Notes: a model not told the origin generated them from the letters alone. 64,000 nt of DNA from Bacteroidales bacterium UBA4772 (GCA_002403305.1 DHHM01000013.1:39963-103962); one strand, 5' to 3'. Positions 1 to 8,197 are shown, numbered from the stretch's first letter. Program-made: numbers and translations.

Positions 1-24
1 CGCAAATCGCAAATCGCAAATCGC
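1..24. repeat. heptamer tandem repeat CGCAAAT
   Basis: Three head-to-tail copies of the 7-base unit CGCAAAT lie directly after the stop codon of the methyltransferase gene that runs leftward from position 801. The array may continue beyond the window edge. Other heptamer arrays with different units occur at 3226-3253, 53858-53886, 53931-53958 and 63971-63991, all just outside gene ends. No function is assigned. Confidence 0.8.
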
Positions 25-801
25 CTATTTTCTCCTGGCAAATTCCGAACAGATGATTGCAGCGGCCATGCTGACGTTCAGCGACTCCAATCCTGCCAGG
101 GGCCGGCTGGGCCCGGGTATGGCAATTTTTTTGGTAACATGCTTCAGAAGTGTGTCTGAGATACCCTTCGATTCGTTTCCGAGCAGTATGATTCCCTCAC
201 TACCGAGATTGCTGCCATAAATATTGTTGCCGCCGGTGGTGGCTCCGTATACCGTGATGCCATCACTCAACGCTTTCTCCAGCAGATCATCAAGCGGACG
301 GTACCACACACTGACGTGCATGAAGGCACCCATGGTGGCCTGAATCACCTTGGGATTGTAAAAATCGACGCTGTCGGGTGAGCATATGATATTGCCGATG
401 CCGAACCATGCAGCTATACGTATGATGGTACCAAGGTTGCCCGGGTCCCGGACACACTCCAGGGCCAGAGTCAGCTTTCCCTCTGTCAGGTCGTCAGACC
501 AGGTGCGAATGGTCATGGGGGCTACAGCCAGCACGTTGTGAGGTGTCCTGAGGGAGCTGATGCGCCTGAGATCATCGTAACTGACGGTCACTGTCTCGTC
601 GGCGCCGGCAGTGACAGCCTCCGGCTCTCCATCGATCCATTCAGGCTTGCCGGCGAGCAGCGCAACCCTGTTGCCCGCCAGGATATACTCACGGACCAGC
701 TTGTCGCCCTCGATGACAAACATCGCGTTCTCCTCCCTGACCTTTCGCTTCTGAAGCGAGAGTATCAGTTTTACGTGTCTTTTGGTGATCGTCGCGGGCA
801 T
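25..801 (-). CDS. TrmH/SpoU-family RNA methyltransferase
   Basis: This is a 258-residue SPOUT-class enzyme that probably 2'-O-methylates a ribose in rRNA or tRNA using S-adenosylmethionine. The three SpoU motifs are visible: DPGNLGTIIR at about 119-128, GNESKGIS at about 208-215, and ESLNVSMAAAI near the C-terminus, which together form the SAM-binding knot. The roughly 100-residue N-terminal part looks like the substrate-binding domain of the RlmB/TsnR-like group. The start ATG at 801 begins MPATITKRHVK; it diverges from tamL, so the 64-bp gap must carry both promoters. Which RNA and nucleotide are modified cannot be read from the sequence. Confidence 0.9.
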   Translation of the reverse strand: MPATITKRHVKLILSLQKRKVREENAMFVIEGDKLVREYILAGNRVALLAGKPEWIDGEPEAVTAGADETVTVSYDDLRRISSLRTPHNVLAVAPMTIRTWSDDLTEGKLTLALECVRDPGNLGTIIRIAAWFGIGNIICSPDSVDFYNPKVIQATMGAFMHVSVWYRPLDDLLEKALSDGITVYGATTGGNNIYGSNLGSEGIILLGNESKGISDTLLKHVTKKIAIPGPSRPLAGLESLNVSMAAAIICSEFARRK

Positions 802-811
802 TTTTCAGTAA

Positions 812-841
812 TTGAAGATAATGTTTATAATGGTATATTTG
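812..841 (+). promoter_or_regulatory. Bacteroidetes-type promoter for tamL
   Basis: A -7 box TATATTTG at 834-841 matches the Bacteroidetes consensus TAnnTTTG, and a TTG at 812-814 lies 19 bases upstream as a -33 element. Transcription would begin near 846-848, so tamL start codons further upstream are excluded even though the reading frame stays open to 538. Confidence 0.6.
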
Positions 842-864
842 CTTTCGCAATCCTTACGGTAAAG

Positions 865-3225
865 GTGGATCAACAGAGGACAAATATAAAAATTACCCAG
901 CCCAAACTGCTTATGCTGTTGGGCATTATTTTAACGGCAGCCTCCTGTAACCCCACAAAATATGTTCCACACGGCGAGATGCTTCTTAGTCGCAGTGAGC
1001 TGCTGGTGCAGGAGCAAGGTGTGCCGCTCCCTGCCACGGTCGATAAAGGCGCCCTGAAACCCTATATCAGGCAGGAGCCCAACAAGAAGATCTTCGGGGT
1101 CAGGTTTCACCTCGGACTGTACAACCTCTCCAACCTGGAAAAGGAGCGGTGGCCTCATGGCTGGCTGAGGCGTATAGGGGAGGAGCCGGTGATCTTTGAT
1201 CCCATTGCTGCGGAGCGGTCTGCAGAACAGCTGAAGAGCTATCTCCGGTCAAAGGGATTCTTCAATGCCGGGGTGACAGACAGCATAGGTTCAAAGGGTA
1301 AAGAGGCGAAGGTTATCTTTAGGATAGAACCGGGCCGTCCGTATACCGTCAGGGACATAAAATACGAAATCCAGGATACGCTGCTTCGCAGCCTGATCCT
1401 GTTGGATACTGTCAACTGCCTCATAGAGAGGGGTATGATATATGACGTCGACCTGCTGCAGAAGGAGAGGCAGAGGCTTGAGCGTTATGTAAGGAATATC
1501 GGGTTCTATACATTTTCTACGGAGAACATCTATTTCAGGATCGACAGTGCACTGCTGAGCAACCAGGTTATTGTCAACTATGTTGTAACTCCCCGGTCAA
1601 TACCTGACAGTCGTGGCCGTCCATCCTACAGCAACCACAGGATGTACCGAGTGAGGGATGTCTATGTCTATCCCTCATTTGACCCCCGGCTGGCACTCAC
1701 CGAAGGTGAGATATATACCGGGTCGTTTGACACGACTTTCCACAAGGGTGTCTATTTCATTGAGCCACCCGGCAGGAGTATGGTCAAGCATGAGGTCATA
1801 ACACAGTCGATGTACGTCCTGCCCGGAACCCTCTTCAGCGTGACCAATGCCGAGCAGACCGAAGCACATCTTGCCGACCTGAAGAACCACAGGCTGGTGA
1901 ACATCTCATACAATGATGCCGGCGTCGTTACCGGAGAGAGGAGGGATGAAGGGTTGCTCGACTGTGTAATTCAGCTCACCCCCATGCAGCGTCAATCGTT
2001 CAGTGTTGAATTCGAGGGCACACATTCGGGAGGCAACCTGGGAGGAGCAGTGAACCTGGTTTATCAGAACAAGAGCCTCTTACGAGGTGCCGAGCTCTTC
2101 AGCATGAAGCTTAAGGGAGCATATGAAACACTCACCGAAAATGTCAAAGGATTTAAGAACACCGAGCAGTATGGCATCGAGGCCAGCCTCCGGCTGCCAA
2201 AGTTCCTTAGTCCGTTTCAGCTAGGAGAGAACTTTATCAGGAAGCATGACCCGGGGACGGTCATCCAGGCAGGATATAACTATCAGAAGGTTCCGGTATA
2301 TGCACGTTCGGTGGCTAACATCTCCCTCGGTTACTCGTGGAGCGGCAACAGGTTTACCCGGTTCAACATAAACCCCCTCTCTTTCAATGTTGTGAAACTC
2401 CACTATGTGGATCCCGAGTTTCAGGCTGTCATAGATGAGATGTCATACCTGGCCTTTTCTTACCGTGATGTGACCATAATGGGCGGGAGATTCGACTTTG
2501 TGTTCAATAACCAGATAATAAAGAAATCGAGGGATTACTGGAACATCAGGATGGGCTTCGATGCGGCAGGTAACCTCCTGAACCTGGGATACAAGGCTGC
2601 CCGTGCCAGTCTGCAGGAGGACGGCACTTACCACCTCTTCCGCCAGCCTTTTGCGCAGTTTTTAAAGGGAGAGGCCGATGCCAGTTACCATTACAGGATC
2701 AATGACCTGAGCAGCTTTGTCTGCAGGTTATTTACCGGTGTGGGATGGTCATACGGTAATTCGGAAGTTATGCCTTTCGAGGAGCAGTATTTTGCCGGCG
2801 GCGCCAATGATATCAGGGCATGGGTGGTGAGGGCACTGGGTCCGGGATCCTATGTGATTCCCGATAGTCCGTTCATAAACCAGACAGCTGACATGAAGCT
2901 GGTGGCCAACGCCGAATACCGCTTCAAGCTATTCTGGATTCTTGAGGGTGCCCTCTTCGTCGATGCGGGTAATATCTGGACCGTCAGGCAGGATGATGAC
3001 AGGCCGGGAAGCCGGTTCAGATTCAGCACGTTTACCGACGAGATAGCTGTGGGAACGGGTTTCGGACTGAGGTTTGACCTCAAGTTCCTTCTTCTGAGAA
3101 CGGACCTCGGCCTTAAGCTGCGTGACCCCCAGTACAGCGAAGGATCAAAATGGATACCGCTCAACAGGCCGTTCAACACCAAGGATGATGTCTCCCTGGT
3201 ACTGGGGATAGGGTATCCTTTCTGA
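865..3225 (+). CDS. tamL: TamL/BamA-family outer-membrane assembly lipoprotein
   Basis: This is an Omp85-superfamily protein, probably TamL, the lipoprotein counterpart of TamA that helps insert or translocate outer-membrane proteins in Bacteroidetes. The N-terminus carries a lipobox (LTAASC) followed by NPTKYVPHGE, a common start of TamL proteins. POTRA-like segments follow (for example around the RNIGFYTF stretch), then a C-terminal 16-strand-like barrel with the Omp85 motif FAGGANDIRAW. The frame is open back to 538, inside the opposite gene. I prefer the GTG at 865 because it gives a basic n-region before the hydrophobic segment and lies just after the predicted start of transcription; the ATG at 913 would leave only 11 residues before the lipid cysteine. 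No tamB is adjacent. Confidence 0.82.
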   Translation: MDQQRTNIKITQPKLLMLLGIILTAASCNPTKYVPHGEMLLSRSELLVQEQGVPLPATVDKGALKPYIRQEPNKKIFGVRFHLGLYNLSNLEKERWPHGWLRRIGEEPVIFDPIAAERSAEQLKSYLRSKGFFNAGVTDSIGSKGKEAKVIFRIEPGRPYTVRDIKYEIQDTLLRSLILLDTVNCLIERGMIYDVDLLQKERQRLERYVRNIGFYTFSTENIYFRIDSALLSNQVIVNYVVTPRSIPDSRGRPSYSNHRMYRVRDVYVYPSFDPRLALTEGEIYTGSFDTTFHKGVYFIEPPGRSMVKHEVITQSMYVLPGTLFSVTNAEQTEAHLADLKNHRLVNISYNDAGVVTGERRDEGLLDCVIQLTPMQRQSFSVEFEGTHSGGNLGGAVNLVYQNKSLLRGAELFSMKLKGAYETLTENVKGFKNTEQYGIEASLRLPKFLSPFQLGENFIRKHDPGTVIQAGYNYQKVPVYARSVANISLGYSWSGNRFTRFNINPLSFNVVKLHYVDPEFQAVIDEMSYLAFSYRDVTIMGGRFDFVFNNQIIKKSRDYWNIRMGFDAAGNLLNLGYKAARASLQEDGTYHLFRQPFAQFLKGEADASYHYRINDLSSFVCRLFTGVGWSYGNSEVMPFEEQYFAGGANDIRAWVVRALGPGSYVIPDSPFINQTADMKLVANAEYRFKLFWILEGALFVDAGNIWTVRQDDDRPGSRFRFSTFTDEIAVGTGFGLRFDLKFLLLRTDLGLKLRDPQYSEGSKWIPLNRPFNTKDDVSLVLGIGYPF

Positions 3226-3253
3226 AGTCTGCAGTCTTCAGTCTGCAGTATCA
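3226..3253. repeat. heptamer tandem repeat AGTCTGC
   Basis: Units AGTCTGC, AGTCTTC, AGTCTGC and a degenerate AGTATCA begin at the first base after the tamL stop. Rotated and reverse-complemented, the unit is GACTGCA, the same family as the array at the right end of the window (63971-63991). Confidence 0.7.
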
Positions 3254-3316
3254 TTGTTTAATTAGCAATCAATCAATTATTTGCCGGCAATTAAATTCTG
3301 ACTGCCTACTGCTTTT

Positions 3317-3351
3317 AGCCACCGTAGCCTTGGTGAAGGTGGCCGACTGCC
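3317..3351. repeat. dispersed hairpin element, copy 1
   Basis: A 35-base element with terminal arms GCCACC (3318-3323) and GGTGGC (3338-3343) and an internal CCTT...AAGG recurs at 63944-63978 with three base differences in the compared part. One difference turns an A-T pair into G-T, so the stem is kept. It lies in the tamL to HhH gap, followed by a T-run at 3367-3372, and could help end tamL transcription. Confidence 0.6.
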
Positions 3352-3405
3352 CTTGACTGGCTTCAGTTTTTTGCCTATCTTTCCTCTGTTCTTGCTGTAT
3401 CACGT

Positions 3406-4569
3406 GTGAAGTCGTTCAGAAAGACCGTTGCCGGGCTGTTCGGCCATGACCGGCGGGAGAGGAGGGGCACTTACCTGCTGTCGGTGCTGCTTATTGTGTT
3501 GCTGGCAGTCAGGTTTATTGCCTTCCGTGTTCCGGAGAAGGGTGAGGTTATTGATGAAATGCCTGAGGCTGTCACTGCAGCGTCCGGAGGTGCTGACGCG
3601 GACAGGATTTTGCCGGAGCCTTTCACGTTCGATCCCAACGTTGCATCTTATGATGAGCTCCTGCACCTGGGCCTGACGGAGCGGCAGGCCACCACCCTGG
3701 TTAACTATCGTAGCAGCGGGGCACGATTTCGCCGACCGGAAGATATCAGGAGGGTATACGGTATTGACTCCGTTGCTGCCGCACGGCTTATACCGTATAT
3801 TGTAATTGCTGCCGGAGAGTTGCCATTGTCTGCTGCGAAGGAAGGGAGACTCACTACGTCAGGCAGCGCAGAGCAGCGTTCCGGCACAGATGGTCTATCG
3901 GTAAAAGGCAGGTCTGAGCGGTATTCCGGAACAGGTGATTTGTCCGTGCAAGGGAGAGCTGACCGTCATGCCGGCAAAGGAAATTTCCCCGCAACCGGCT
4001 ATGCTGACCGTGCGGCGGGTGCATGGGATTCTTCAGAGGGGGGCACGACGGGTAGGATTGCAGGCACCGTAAATTTTCCCGCTACAGGTTATGCTGACCG
4101 TGCTTACGGCAGCGTGAGGCCGCTGACAGATCTCAACAGTTGCAGCGCCGCGGAGCTGGAACAGCTGCCGGGCATCGGACCGGTGCTTTCGGTGAGGATC
4201 ATCAAATACCGCGCCCTTCTCGGGGGATTTGTCAGCAAGGAGCAGTTGGGCGAGGTCTACGGTCTCGACAGCTCCGTGGTCAGGATGGTGTCAGCAAGGG
4301 TGACGCTCACCCGGGAGGCGGTGACACCTTTGATTCTCGACAGCGTCTCATTCGGCTCCCTGGCCCGCCATCCCTACGTCGGACATGAGACGGCGAGGCT
4401 TATTACGGCCTACCGGTCGCTGGCAAATGCACCCCTGACCCTGGGCAGCCTGGTCGACGGTAAGGTTATGACACCGCAGCAGGCTGAGCGTTTGGCGCCA
4501 TATGTGAGACCCCAGGAAGGGGTCAGTGGAGAGGATTATGAATTTATTTTGTCAAAAGTTTTGAAATGA
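3406..4569 (+). CDS. helix-hairpin-helix (ComEA-like) membrane-anchored protein
   Basis: This 387-residue protein probably binds DNA non-specifically through helix-hairpin-helix (HhH) domains. A membrane segment lies at about 23-40, so most of the protein is probably outside the cytoplasm. HhH-like domains are seen at about 76-135, 242-302 (with LPGIGPVLSVRIIKYRA) and 310-372. Between the first two lies a linker of six near-tandem 15-residue repeats (154-243), unusual for this family. The start is a GTG at 3406, 180 bases after tamL. ComEA proteins take part in DNA uptake in other bacteria, but no other competence gene is nearby, so the role here is open. Confidence 0.75.
   Translation: MKSFRKTVAGLFGHDRRERRGTYLLSVLLIVLLAVRFIAFRVPEKGEVIDEMPEAVTAASGGADADRILPEPFTFDPNVASYDELLHLGLTERQATTLVNYRSSGARFRRPEDIRRVYGIDSVAAARLIPYIVIAAGELPLSAAKEGRLTTSGSAEQRSGTDGLSVKGRSERYSGTGDLSVQGRADRHAGKGNFPATGYADRAAGAWDSSEGGTTGRIAGTVNFPATGYADRAYGSVRPLTDLNSCSAAELEQLPGIGPVLSVRIIKYRALLGGFVSKEQLGEVYGLDSSVVRMVSARVTLTREAVTPLILDSVSFGSLARHPYVGHETARLITAYRSLANAPLTLGSLVDGKVMTPQQAERLAPYVRPQEGVSGEDYEFILSKVLK
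3865..4134 (+). repeat. six 15-codon tandem repeats inside the HhH gene
   Basis: Residues 154-243 fall into six blocks of exactly 15 residues: SAEQRSGTDGLSVKG, RSERYSGTGDLSVQG, RADRHAGKGNFPATG, YADRAAGAWDSSEGG, TTGRIAGTVNFPATG and YADRAYGSVRPLTDL. Blocks 3-4 and 5-6 are also close at the DNA level, 90 bases apart, which suggests duplication of a two-block unit. Confidence 0.85.
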
Positions 4570-4590
4570 TTTTGATACATATTAATTTTG
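4560..4590 (+). promoter_or_regulatory. promoter for rpsU
   Basis: A -33 TTTG (4560-4563) is separated by 19 bases from a -7 box TAATTTTG (4583-4590), a perfect TAnnTTTG. The -33 box overlaps the last codons of the HhH gene. Transcription would start near 4595, 25 bases before rpsU. Confidence 0.65.
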
Positions 4591-4619
4591 CGGCTCGTTT
4601 TTAACACTAAAGTTAAATT

Positions 4620-4811
4620 ATGATTATAGTACCGGTAAAAGAAGGTGAGAACATTGACAGGGCCCTGAAGAAATTCAAGAGGAAATTTGAAAAGACGGGT
4701 GTAATCCGTGAGCTCAGGTCGCGCCAGGCTTTCATCAAACCCTCGGTCCGCCGCAGGGAAGAGATAAAGAAAGCGATATATGTTCAGCAGCTGCAACAGG
4801 AAGAGGAGTAG
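4620..4811 (+). CDS. rpsU: 30S ribosomal protein S21
   Basis: This 63-residue basic protein matches ribosomal protein S21 (start MIIVPVKEGENIDRALKKF), a small-subunit protein near the mRNA exit site. Length and basic character are normal for Bacteroidetes S21. It has its own consensus promoter 30 bases upstream and is followed 52 bases later by the recombinase gene and then hpf, an arrangement often seen in Bacteroidetes next to the tRNA-tuf block. In this phylum S21 has been linked to reduced use of Shine-Dalgarno sequences. Confidence 0.95.
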   Translation: MIIVPVKEGENIDRALKKFKRKFEKTGVIRELRSRQAFIKPSVRRREEIKKAIYVQQLQQEEE

Positions 4812-4863
4812 TCCCGCTGCGTGCTGCCTTATCATCATTAAATAACACCAAAAGGTTCCTTTG

Positions 4864-5745
4864 ATGGAAAGAAAGGAATCGTTCCTGCAATACATACGTA
4901 CCGAGAAGCGCTATTCTCCGCACACTGTTACATCATACCAGAACGACCTTGATCAGTTTTCTCACTGGCTCGGGGAGAATCACCCCGGGATGAGTGATGA
5001 TTCTGTCACGCCGGCTGCGGTAAGGGGTTGGATGGTATCGCTGCTGGAGGATGGTTATGCCGCAAGCAGTGTGCACAGGAAGATGTCTGCCCTCAGGGCT
5101 TTCTTCCGTTACCTGCGCCGTCACGGCATGAGCAGTGCTGATCCCATGTCGGCGCTGAAGCTGCCGAGAAAGCCCAGGCAGCTGCCGGTGTTCGTTGCCG
5201 AAGAGGCACTTGACAGGCTGCTTGACGATTTTAAGTTTGGAGATGATTTTTCCGGTATTCGTGATCGCACAATCGTGGAATTTTTGTATCTTACAGGCAT
5301 GAGGCGGTCGGAACTGATAGGTCTGCGCGATGAGGATGTTGATCTCTCATCAGGGCAGGTAAGGGTGACGGGAAAACGCGGAAAGCAGAGGGTGATACCC
5401 CTGGCGGGCAGCTTCATAAAATCAATTGGGACATATCTCGAGGCACGCAGGGAGGCACAACCGGACGGCAGCTGGTTTTTTGTCACCTCAAGGGGGAACA
5501 AAATGTATGACAAGGCTGTTTACAACGTAGTAAGGAGATATCTTGCCATGGTGACCACGGTAGAGAAGAAGAGTCCGCATGTACTCAGGCACACATTTGC
5601 CACACACATGCTCAACCACGGGGCCGACCTCAATTCAATCAAGGAGTTGCTTGGCCACGCCAGCCTGTCGGCAACACAGGTTTACACACACAACACCTTT
5701 GAACAGCTCAGAAAAGTATATAAACAGGCTCACCCCAGAGCTTAA
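4864..5745 (+). CDS. xerC: XerC-like tyrosine recombinase
   Basis: This 293-residue site-specific recombinase probably resolves chromosome dimers at dif. The N-terminal SAM-like core-binding domain covers about 1-90 and the catalytic domain 105-290. Catalytic residues are visible: R147 in TGMRRSEL, K171 in VTGKRGKQR, H239 and R242 in HVLRHTFATHM, H265 in LLGHASL, and the nucleophile Y274 in TQVYTH. A TTG lies in frame just upstream at 4861, but ATG 4864 (MERKES) is the natural start. Its place between rpsU and hpf, with no att sites or phage genes, supports a housekeeping Xer role rather than an integrase. Confidence 0.9.
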   Translation: MERKESFLQYIRTEKRYSPHTVTSYQNDLDQFSHWLGENHPGMSDDSVTPAAVRGWMVSLLEDGYAASSVHRKMSALRAFFRYLRRHGMSSADPMSALKLPRKPRQLPVFVAEEALDRLLDDFKFGDDFSGIRDRTIVEFLYLTGMRRSELIGLRDEDVDLSSGQVRVTGKRGKQRVIPLAGSFIKSIGTYLEARREAQPDGSWFFVTSRGNKMYDKAVYNVVRRYLAMVTTVEKKSPHVLRHTFATHMLNHGADLNSIKELLGHASLSATQVYTHNTFEQLRKVYKQAHPRA

Positions 5746-5773
5746 CAATCAATAAAAAACAGGAGGAACAATC

Positions 5774-6073
5774 ATGAACATTCAGATCCATTCAGTCAGG
5801 TTCGATGCTGACAAGAAGTTGCTGGACTTTGTATCGCAGAAGATGAACAAGCTTTCACAGGTAAGTGATGATATTGTCAGTGCTGAAGTGTTTCTGAGGC
5901 TGGACCATGATGACGAGAGGGAGAACAAGGTTGCTGAGATCAGGGTAGAATATCCGGGAGGCCCTCTTTTTGCGCGTAAGCAGAGCAAAACCTTCGAGGA
6001 GGCGACAGACCTCGTTGTCGCGGCCCTTAAGCGGCAGATAGTCAAACAGAAGAACAAGCTGCGCGGGGTTTAA
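5774..6073 (+). CDS. hpf: ribosome hibernation promoting factor (HPF/RaiA family)
   Basis: A 99-residue protein of the short HPF/RaiA family, which binds the 30S decoding centre and silences ribosomes in stationary phase. The start MNIQIHSVRFDADKKLL and the later EIRVEYPGGPLFA and EATDLVVAALKRQ segments fit the beta-alpha-beta-beta-beta-alpha fold. It ends with a basic tail (KQKNKLRGV) and lacks the long-form C-terminal dimerisation domain. It lies 28 bases after the recombinase gene and is probably co-transcribed with it from the rpsU promoter. Confidence 0.9.
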   Translation: MNIQIHSVRFDADKKLLDFVSQKMNKLSQVSDDIVSAEVFLRLDHDDERENKVAEIRVEYPGGPLFARKQSKTFEEATDLVVAALKRQIVKQKNKLRGV

Positions 6074-6103
6074 TCGTGCCGCGGCAAAAAATCTTCATAT
6101 TAT

Positions 6104-6135
6104 TTTGAGATTTGAAATTAAAATTCCTACATTTG
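6104..6135 (+). promoter_or_regulatory. promoter for the tRNA-tuf operon
   Basis: A -33 TTTG (6104-6107) and a -7 box TACATTTG (6128-6135) are spaced by 20 bases, a near-ideal Bacteroidetes promoter. Transcription would start near 6140, about 45 bases before the first tRNA. Confidence 0.7.
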
Positions 6136-6185
6136 CAAACCGATTTTTGAGGGTATTTCCTCATTGATCGGACGTTCTTTCGAAT

Positions 6186-6259
6186 GCCGATGTAGCTCAG
6201 TTGGCCAGAGCAGCTGATTTGTAATCTGCAGGTCGGGGGTTCGAATCCCTTCATCGGCT
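6186..6259 (+). tRNA. tRNA-Thr (anticodon TGT)
   Basis: A 74-base cloverleaf with acceptor arms GCCGATG and CATCGGC, discriminator T and loop TTTGTAA. The anticodon stem has a T-T mismatch at pair 29:41. The 3' CCA is not encoded. Confidence 0.93.
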
Positions 6260-6309
6260 CATTCAGTGATGAGAATGTGTATGTCTAACCAGGCATGCGC
6301 TGTTGAGAA

Positions 6310-6392
6310 GGGGAGATACCAAAGTGGCCAACTGGGGCAGACTGTAAATCTGTTGTCTGAAGACTTCGTAGGTTCGAATCCTGCTCTCCCCA
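6310..6392 (+). tRNA. tRNA-Tyr (anticodon GTA)
   Basis: An 83-base class II tRNA with a long variable arm, acceptor arms GGGGAGA and TCTCCCC, discriminator A and loop CTGTAAA. Confidence 0.95.
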
Positions 6393-6455
6393 CTCTTGAC
6401 AGTGAGCATCAACGCACTCTTCCCCCAGGCAGGGACGTGCCGGTTAACGATATAA

Positions 6456-6528
6456 GCGGGAGTAGCTCAGCTGGTAGAGCATTAGCCTTCCAAGCTAAGG
6501 GTCGCGGATTCGAATTCCGTCTCCCGCT
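6456..6528 (+). tRNA. tRNA-Gly (anticodon TCC)
   Basis: A 73-base cloverleaf with acceptor arms GCGGGAG and CTCCCGC, anticodon stem TTAGC/GCTAA and loop CTTCCAA. Confidence 0.95.
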
Positions 6529-6534
6529 CATTAT

Positions 6535-6606
6535 GCCGATGTAGCTCAGGGGTAGAGCACTTCCTTGGTAAGGAAGGGGTCATGAGTTCAACTCTCATCA
6601 TCGGCT
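6535..6606 (+). tRNA. tRNA-Thr (anticodon GGT)
   Basis: A 72-base cloverleaf with acceptor arms GCCGATG and CATCGGC, anticodon stem CTTCC/GGAAG and loop TTGGTAA. It lies 6 bases after tRNA-Gly and 45 bases before tuf. Confidence 0.95.
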
Positions 6607-6651
6607 CAAAACAGACTTTGGATGTAAATTTAAATTAATAAGCTTTTAGTT

Positions 6652-7839
6652 ATGGCAAAAGAAAAATTTGACAGGTCGAAACCACACGTAAATATTGGTA
6701 CGATCGGTCACGTCGACCACGGCAAGACCACCCTGACGGCTGCTATTACGATGGTTCTCGCCAAGAGGGGTCTCTCTGAAATCAGGGACTTTGATTCTAT
6801 CGACAATGCTCCCGAGGAAAAGGAAAGGGGTATTACGATCAACACTGCGCACGTTGAGTATTCAACGGCCAGTCGTCACTATGCCCACGTTGACTGTCCG
6901 GGTCACGCTGACTATGTAAAGAACATGGTTACCGGTGCTGCCCAGATGGACGGCGCCATCATCGTTGTTGCCGCTACTGACGGCCCGATGCCCCAGACAC
7001 GCGAGCACATCCTCCTCGCCCGTCAGGTGAACGTGCCGAAGATTGTTGTCTTTATCAATAAGGTTGACGCCGTGGATGACGAGGAGCTTATTGACCTCGT
7101 TGAGATGGAGATCCGCGATCTCCTCAACTTCTACAAGTTCGATGGTGACAATGCCCCGGTTATCCGCGGTTCGGCACTCGGTGCCATGAACGGCGAAGCC
7201 AAGTGGGAAGAAAAAGTCATGGAACTGATGGATGCCGTTGACGAATACATACCTATTCCTCCGCGTGAAAATGAGAAACCCTTCCTCATGCCTGTGGAAG
7301 ATATCTTCTCGATCACCGGTCGCGGTACCGTGGCTACTGGCCGTATTGAAACAGGTATAGTTCACACCGGCGACGAGCTTGAGATCGTGGGACTGGGTTC
7401 GGAAAAGCGCAAGACCGTATGTACCGGTGTTGAGATGTTCCGCAAGATCCTCGATCAGGGTGAGGCAGGTGACAACGTCGGTCTGCTCCTTCGCGGTGTA
7501 GACAAGAAGGAGATCAAGAGAGGCCATGTGCTTGCCAAACCGGGTTCAATCACACCCCACACCAAGTTCAAGGCTGAGGTCTACGTGCTGAAGAAAGAGG
7601 AAGGCGGACGTCATACTCCGTTCCATAACCACTACCGTCCGCAGTTCTATCTCCGTACCCTTGACATTACCGGTGAGATAGCTCTCCCCGAGGGAACTGA
7701 GATGGTGATGCCGGGTGACAACGTTACCATAACCGTTGAACTCATCTACCCGGTGGCTATCAATAAGGGACTCCGTTTTGCAATTCGCGAAGGCGGACGT
7801 ACCGTTGGTGCAGGCGCGGTTGTTGATATTGTCGAGTAA
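6652..7839 (+). CDS. tuf: elongation factor Tu
   Basis: EF-Tu is the GTPase that delivers aminoacyl-tRNA to the ribosomal A site. The 395-residue length is normal. The GTP-binding motifs are all present: GHVDHGKT (about 19-26), the switch region GITINTAHVEY, DCPGH and NKVD, followed by domains 2 and 3 ending in GRTVGAGAVVDIVE. It follows four tRNA genes and precedes tRNA-Trp, so tRNAs and mRNA are probably cut from one transcript. Confidence 0.98.
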   Translation: MAKEKFDRSKPHVNIGTIGHVDHGKTTLTAAITMVLAKRGLSEIRDFDSIDNAPEEKERGITINTAHVEYSTASRHYAHVDCPGHADYVKNMVTGAAQMDGAIIVVAATDGPMPQTREHILLARQVNVPKIVVFINKVDAVDDEELIDLVEMEIRDLLNFYKFDGDNAPVIRGSALGAMNGEAKWEEKVMELMDAVDEYIPIPPRENEKPFLMPVEDIFSITGRGTVATGRIETGIVHTGDELEIVGLGSEKRKTVCTGVEMFRKILDQGEAGDNVGLLLRGVDKKEIKRGHVLAKPGSITPHTKFKAEVYVLKKEEGGRHTPFHNHYRPQFYLRTLDITGEIALPEGTEMVMPGDNVTITVELIYPVAINKGLRFAIREGGRTVGAGAVVDIVE

Positions 7840-7869
7840 GACCTATTAAATATATATATACTTTCAGGT

Positions 7870-7901
7870 GGTATCCGTACGCCTGCAGGCGCACGGATAC
7901 C
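7870..7901 (+). terminator. hairpin between tuf and tRNA-Trp
   Basis: A strong hairpin has a 9-bp outer stem (GGTATCCGT with ACGGATACC), one mismatch, and an inner CGCC/GGCG stem around TGCA. No T-run follows, so it may be a processing or 3'-end protection structure rather than a true terminator. Confidence 0.5.
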
Positions 7902-7914
7902 GCATGAAATTTAC

Positions 7915-7987
7915 ACGGGTGTAGCTCAGTTGGTAGAGCACTGGTCTCCAAAACCAGGTGTCGGGAGTTCGAGCCTCTCCTCCCGTG
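7915..7987 (+). tRNA. tRNA-Trp (anticodon CCA)
   Basis: A 73-base cloverleaf with 5' acceptor arm ACGGGTG, 3' arm CTCCCGT, discriminator G, anticodon stem CTGGT/ACCAG and loop CTCCAAA. Acceptor pair 6:67 is a T-T mismatch. tRNA-Trp just before secE is typical of Bacteroidetes. Confidence 0.94.
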
Positions 7988-8005
7988 CTAAATCGGAGTC
8001 TTATT

Positions 8006-8197
8006 ATGAAGGTAGTAACTTATTTCAAAGAATCATACAACGAGCTGATGCACAAGGTGACATGGCCTACATGGCATGAACTGCAGGCCAGCGCAACACT
8101 CGTACTTATTACCTCTGTCATCCTTGCCCTCGTAATCTGGGCTATGGATTTCGCCTTTGACAATATCATGGGATTTGTTTACAACCTCTTGTATTAA
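8006..8197 (+). CDS. secE: preprotein translocase subunit SecE
   Basis: A 63-residue single-span SecE, the clamp subunit of the SecYEG channel in the inner membrane. The amphipathic segment with the conserved HKVTWPTWHEL precedes one membrane helix at about 30-48. The frame is open into the tRNA-Trp gene, but ATG 8006 (MKVVTYFKESYNEL) gives the normal family start, 18 bases after the tRNA. It is followed 19 bases later by nusG. Confidence 0.95.
   Translation: MKVVTYFKESYNELMHKVTWPTWHELQASATLVLITSVILALVIWAMDFAFDNIMGFVYNLLY

Noticed and set aside
538..864. N-terminal extension of the TamL reading frame overlapping the methyltransferase gene
   Set aside because: It lies upstream of and across a good promoter (812-841), runs antisense to a conserved gene, and would bury the lipoprotein signal.
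4864..5745. Tyrosine recombinase as the integrase of a mobile element at the tRNA cluster
   Set aside because: It sits between rpsU and hpf, a common Bacteroidetes order, with no attachment-site repeat of the tRNA ends and no cargo genes.
6266..6544. Open frame of 92 codons in the tRNA cluster
   Set aside because: It runs through tRNA-Tyr, tRNA-Gly and part of tRNA-Thr, so it cannot be a normal gene.
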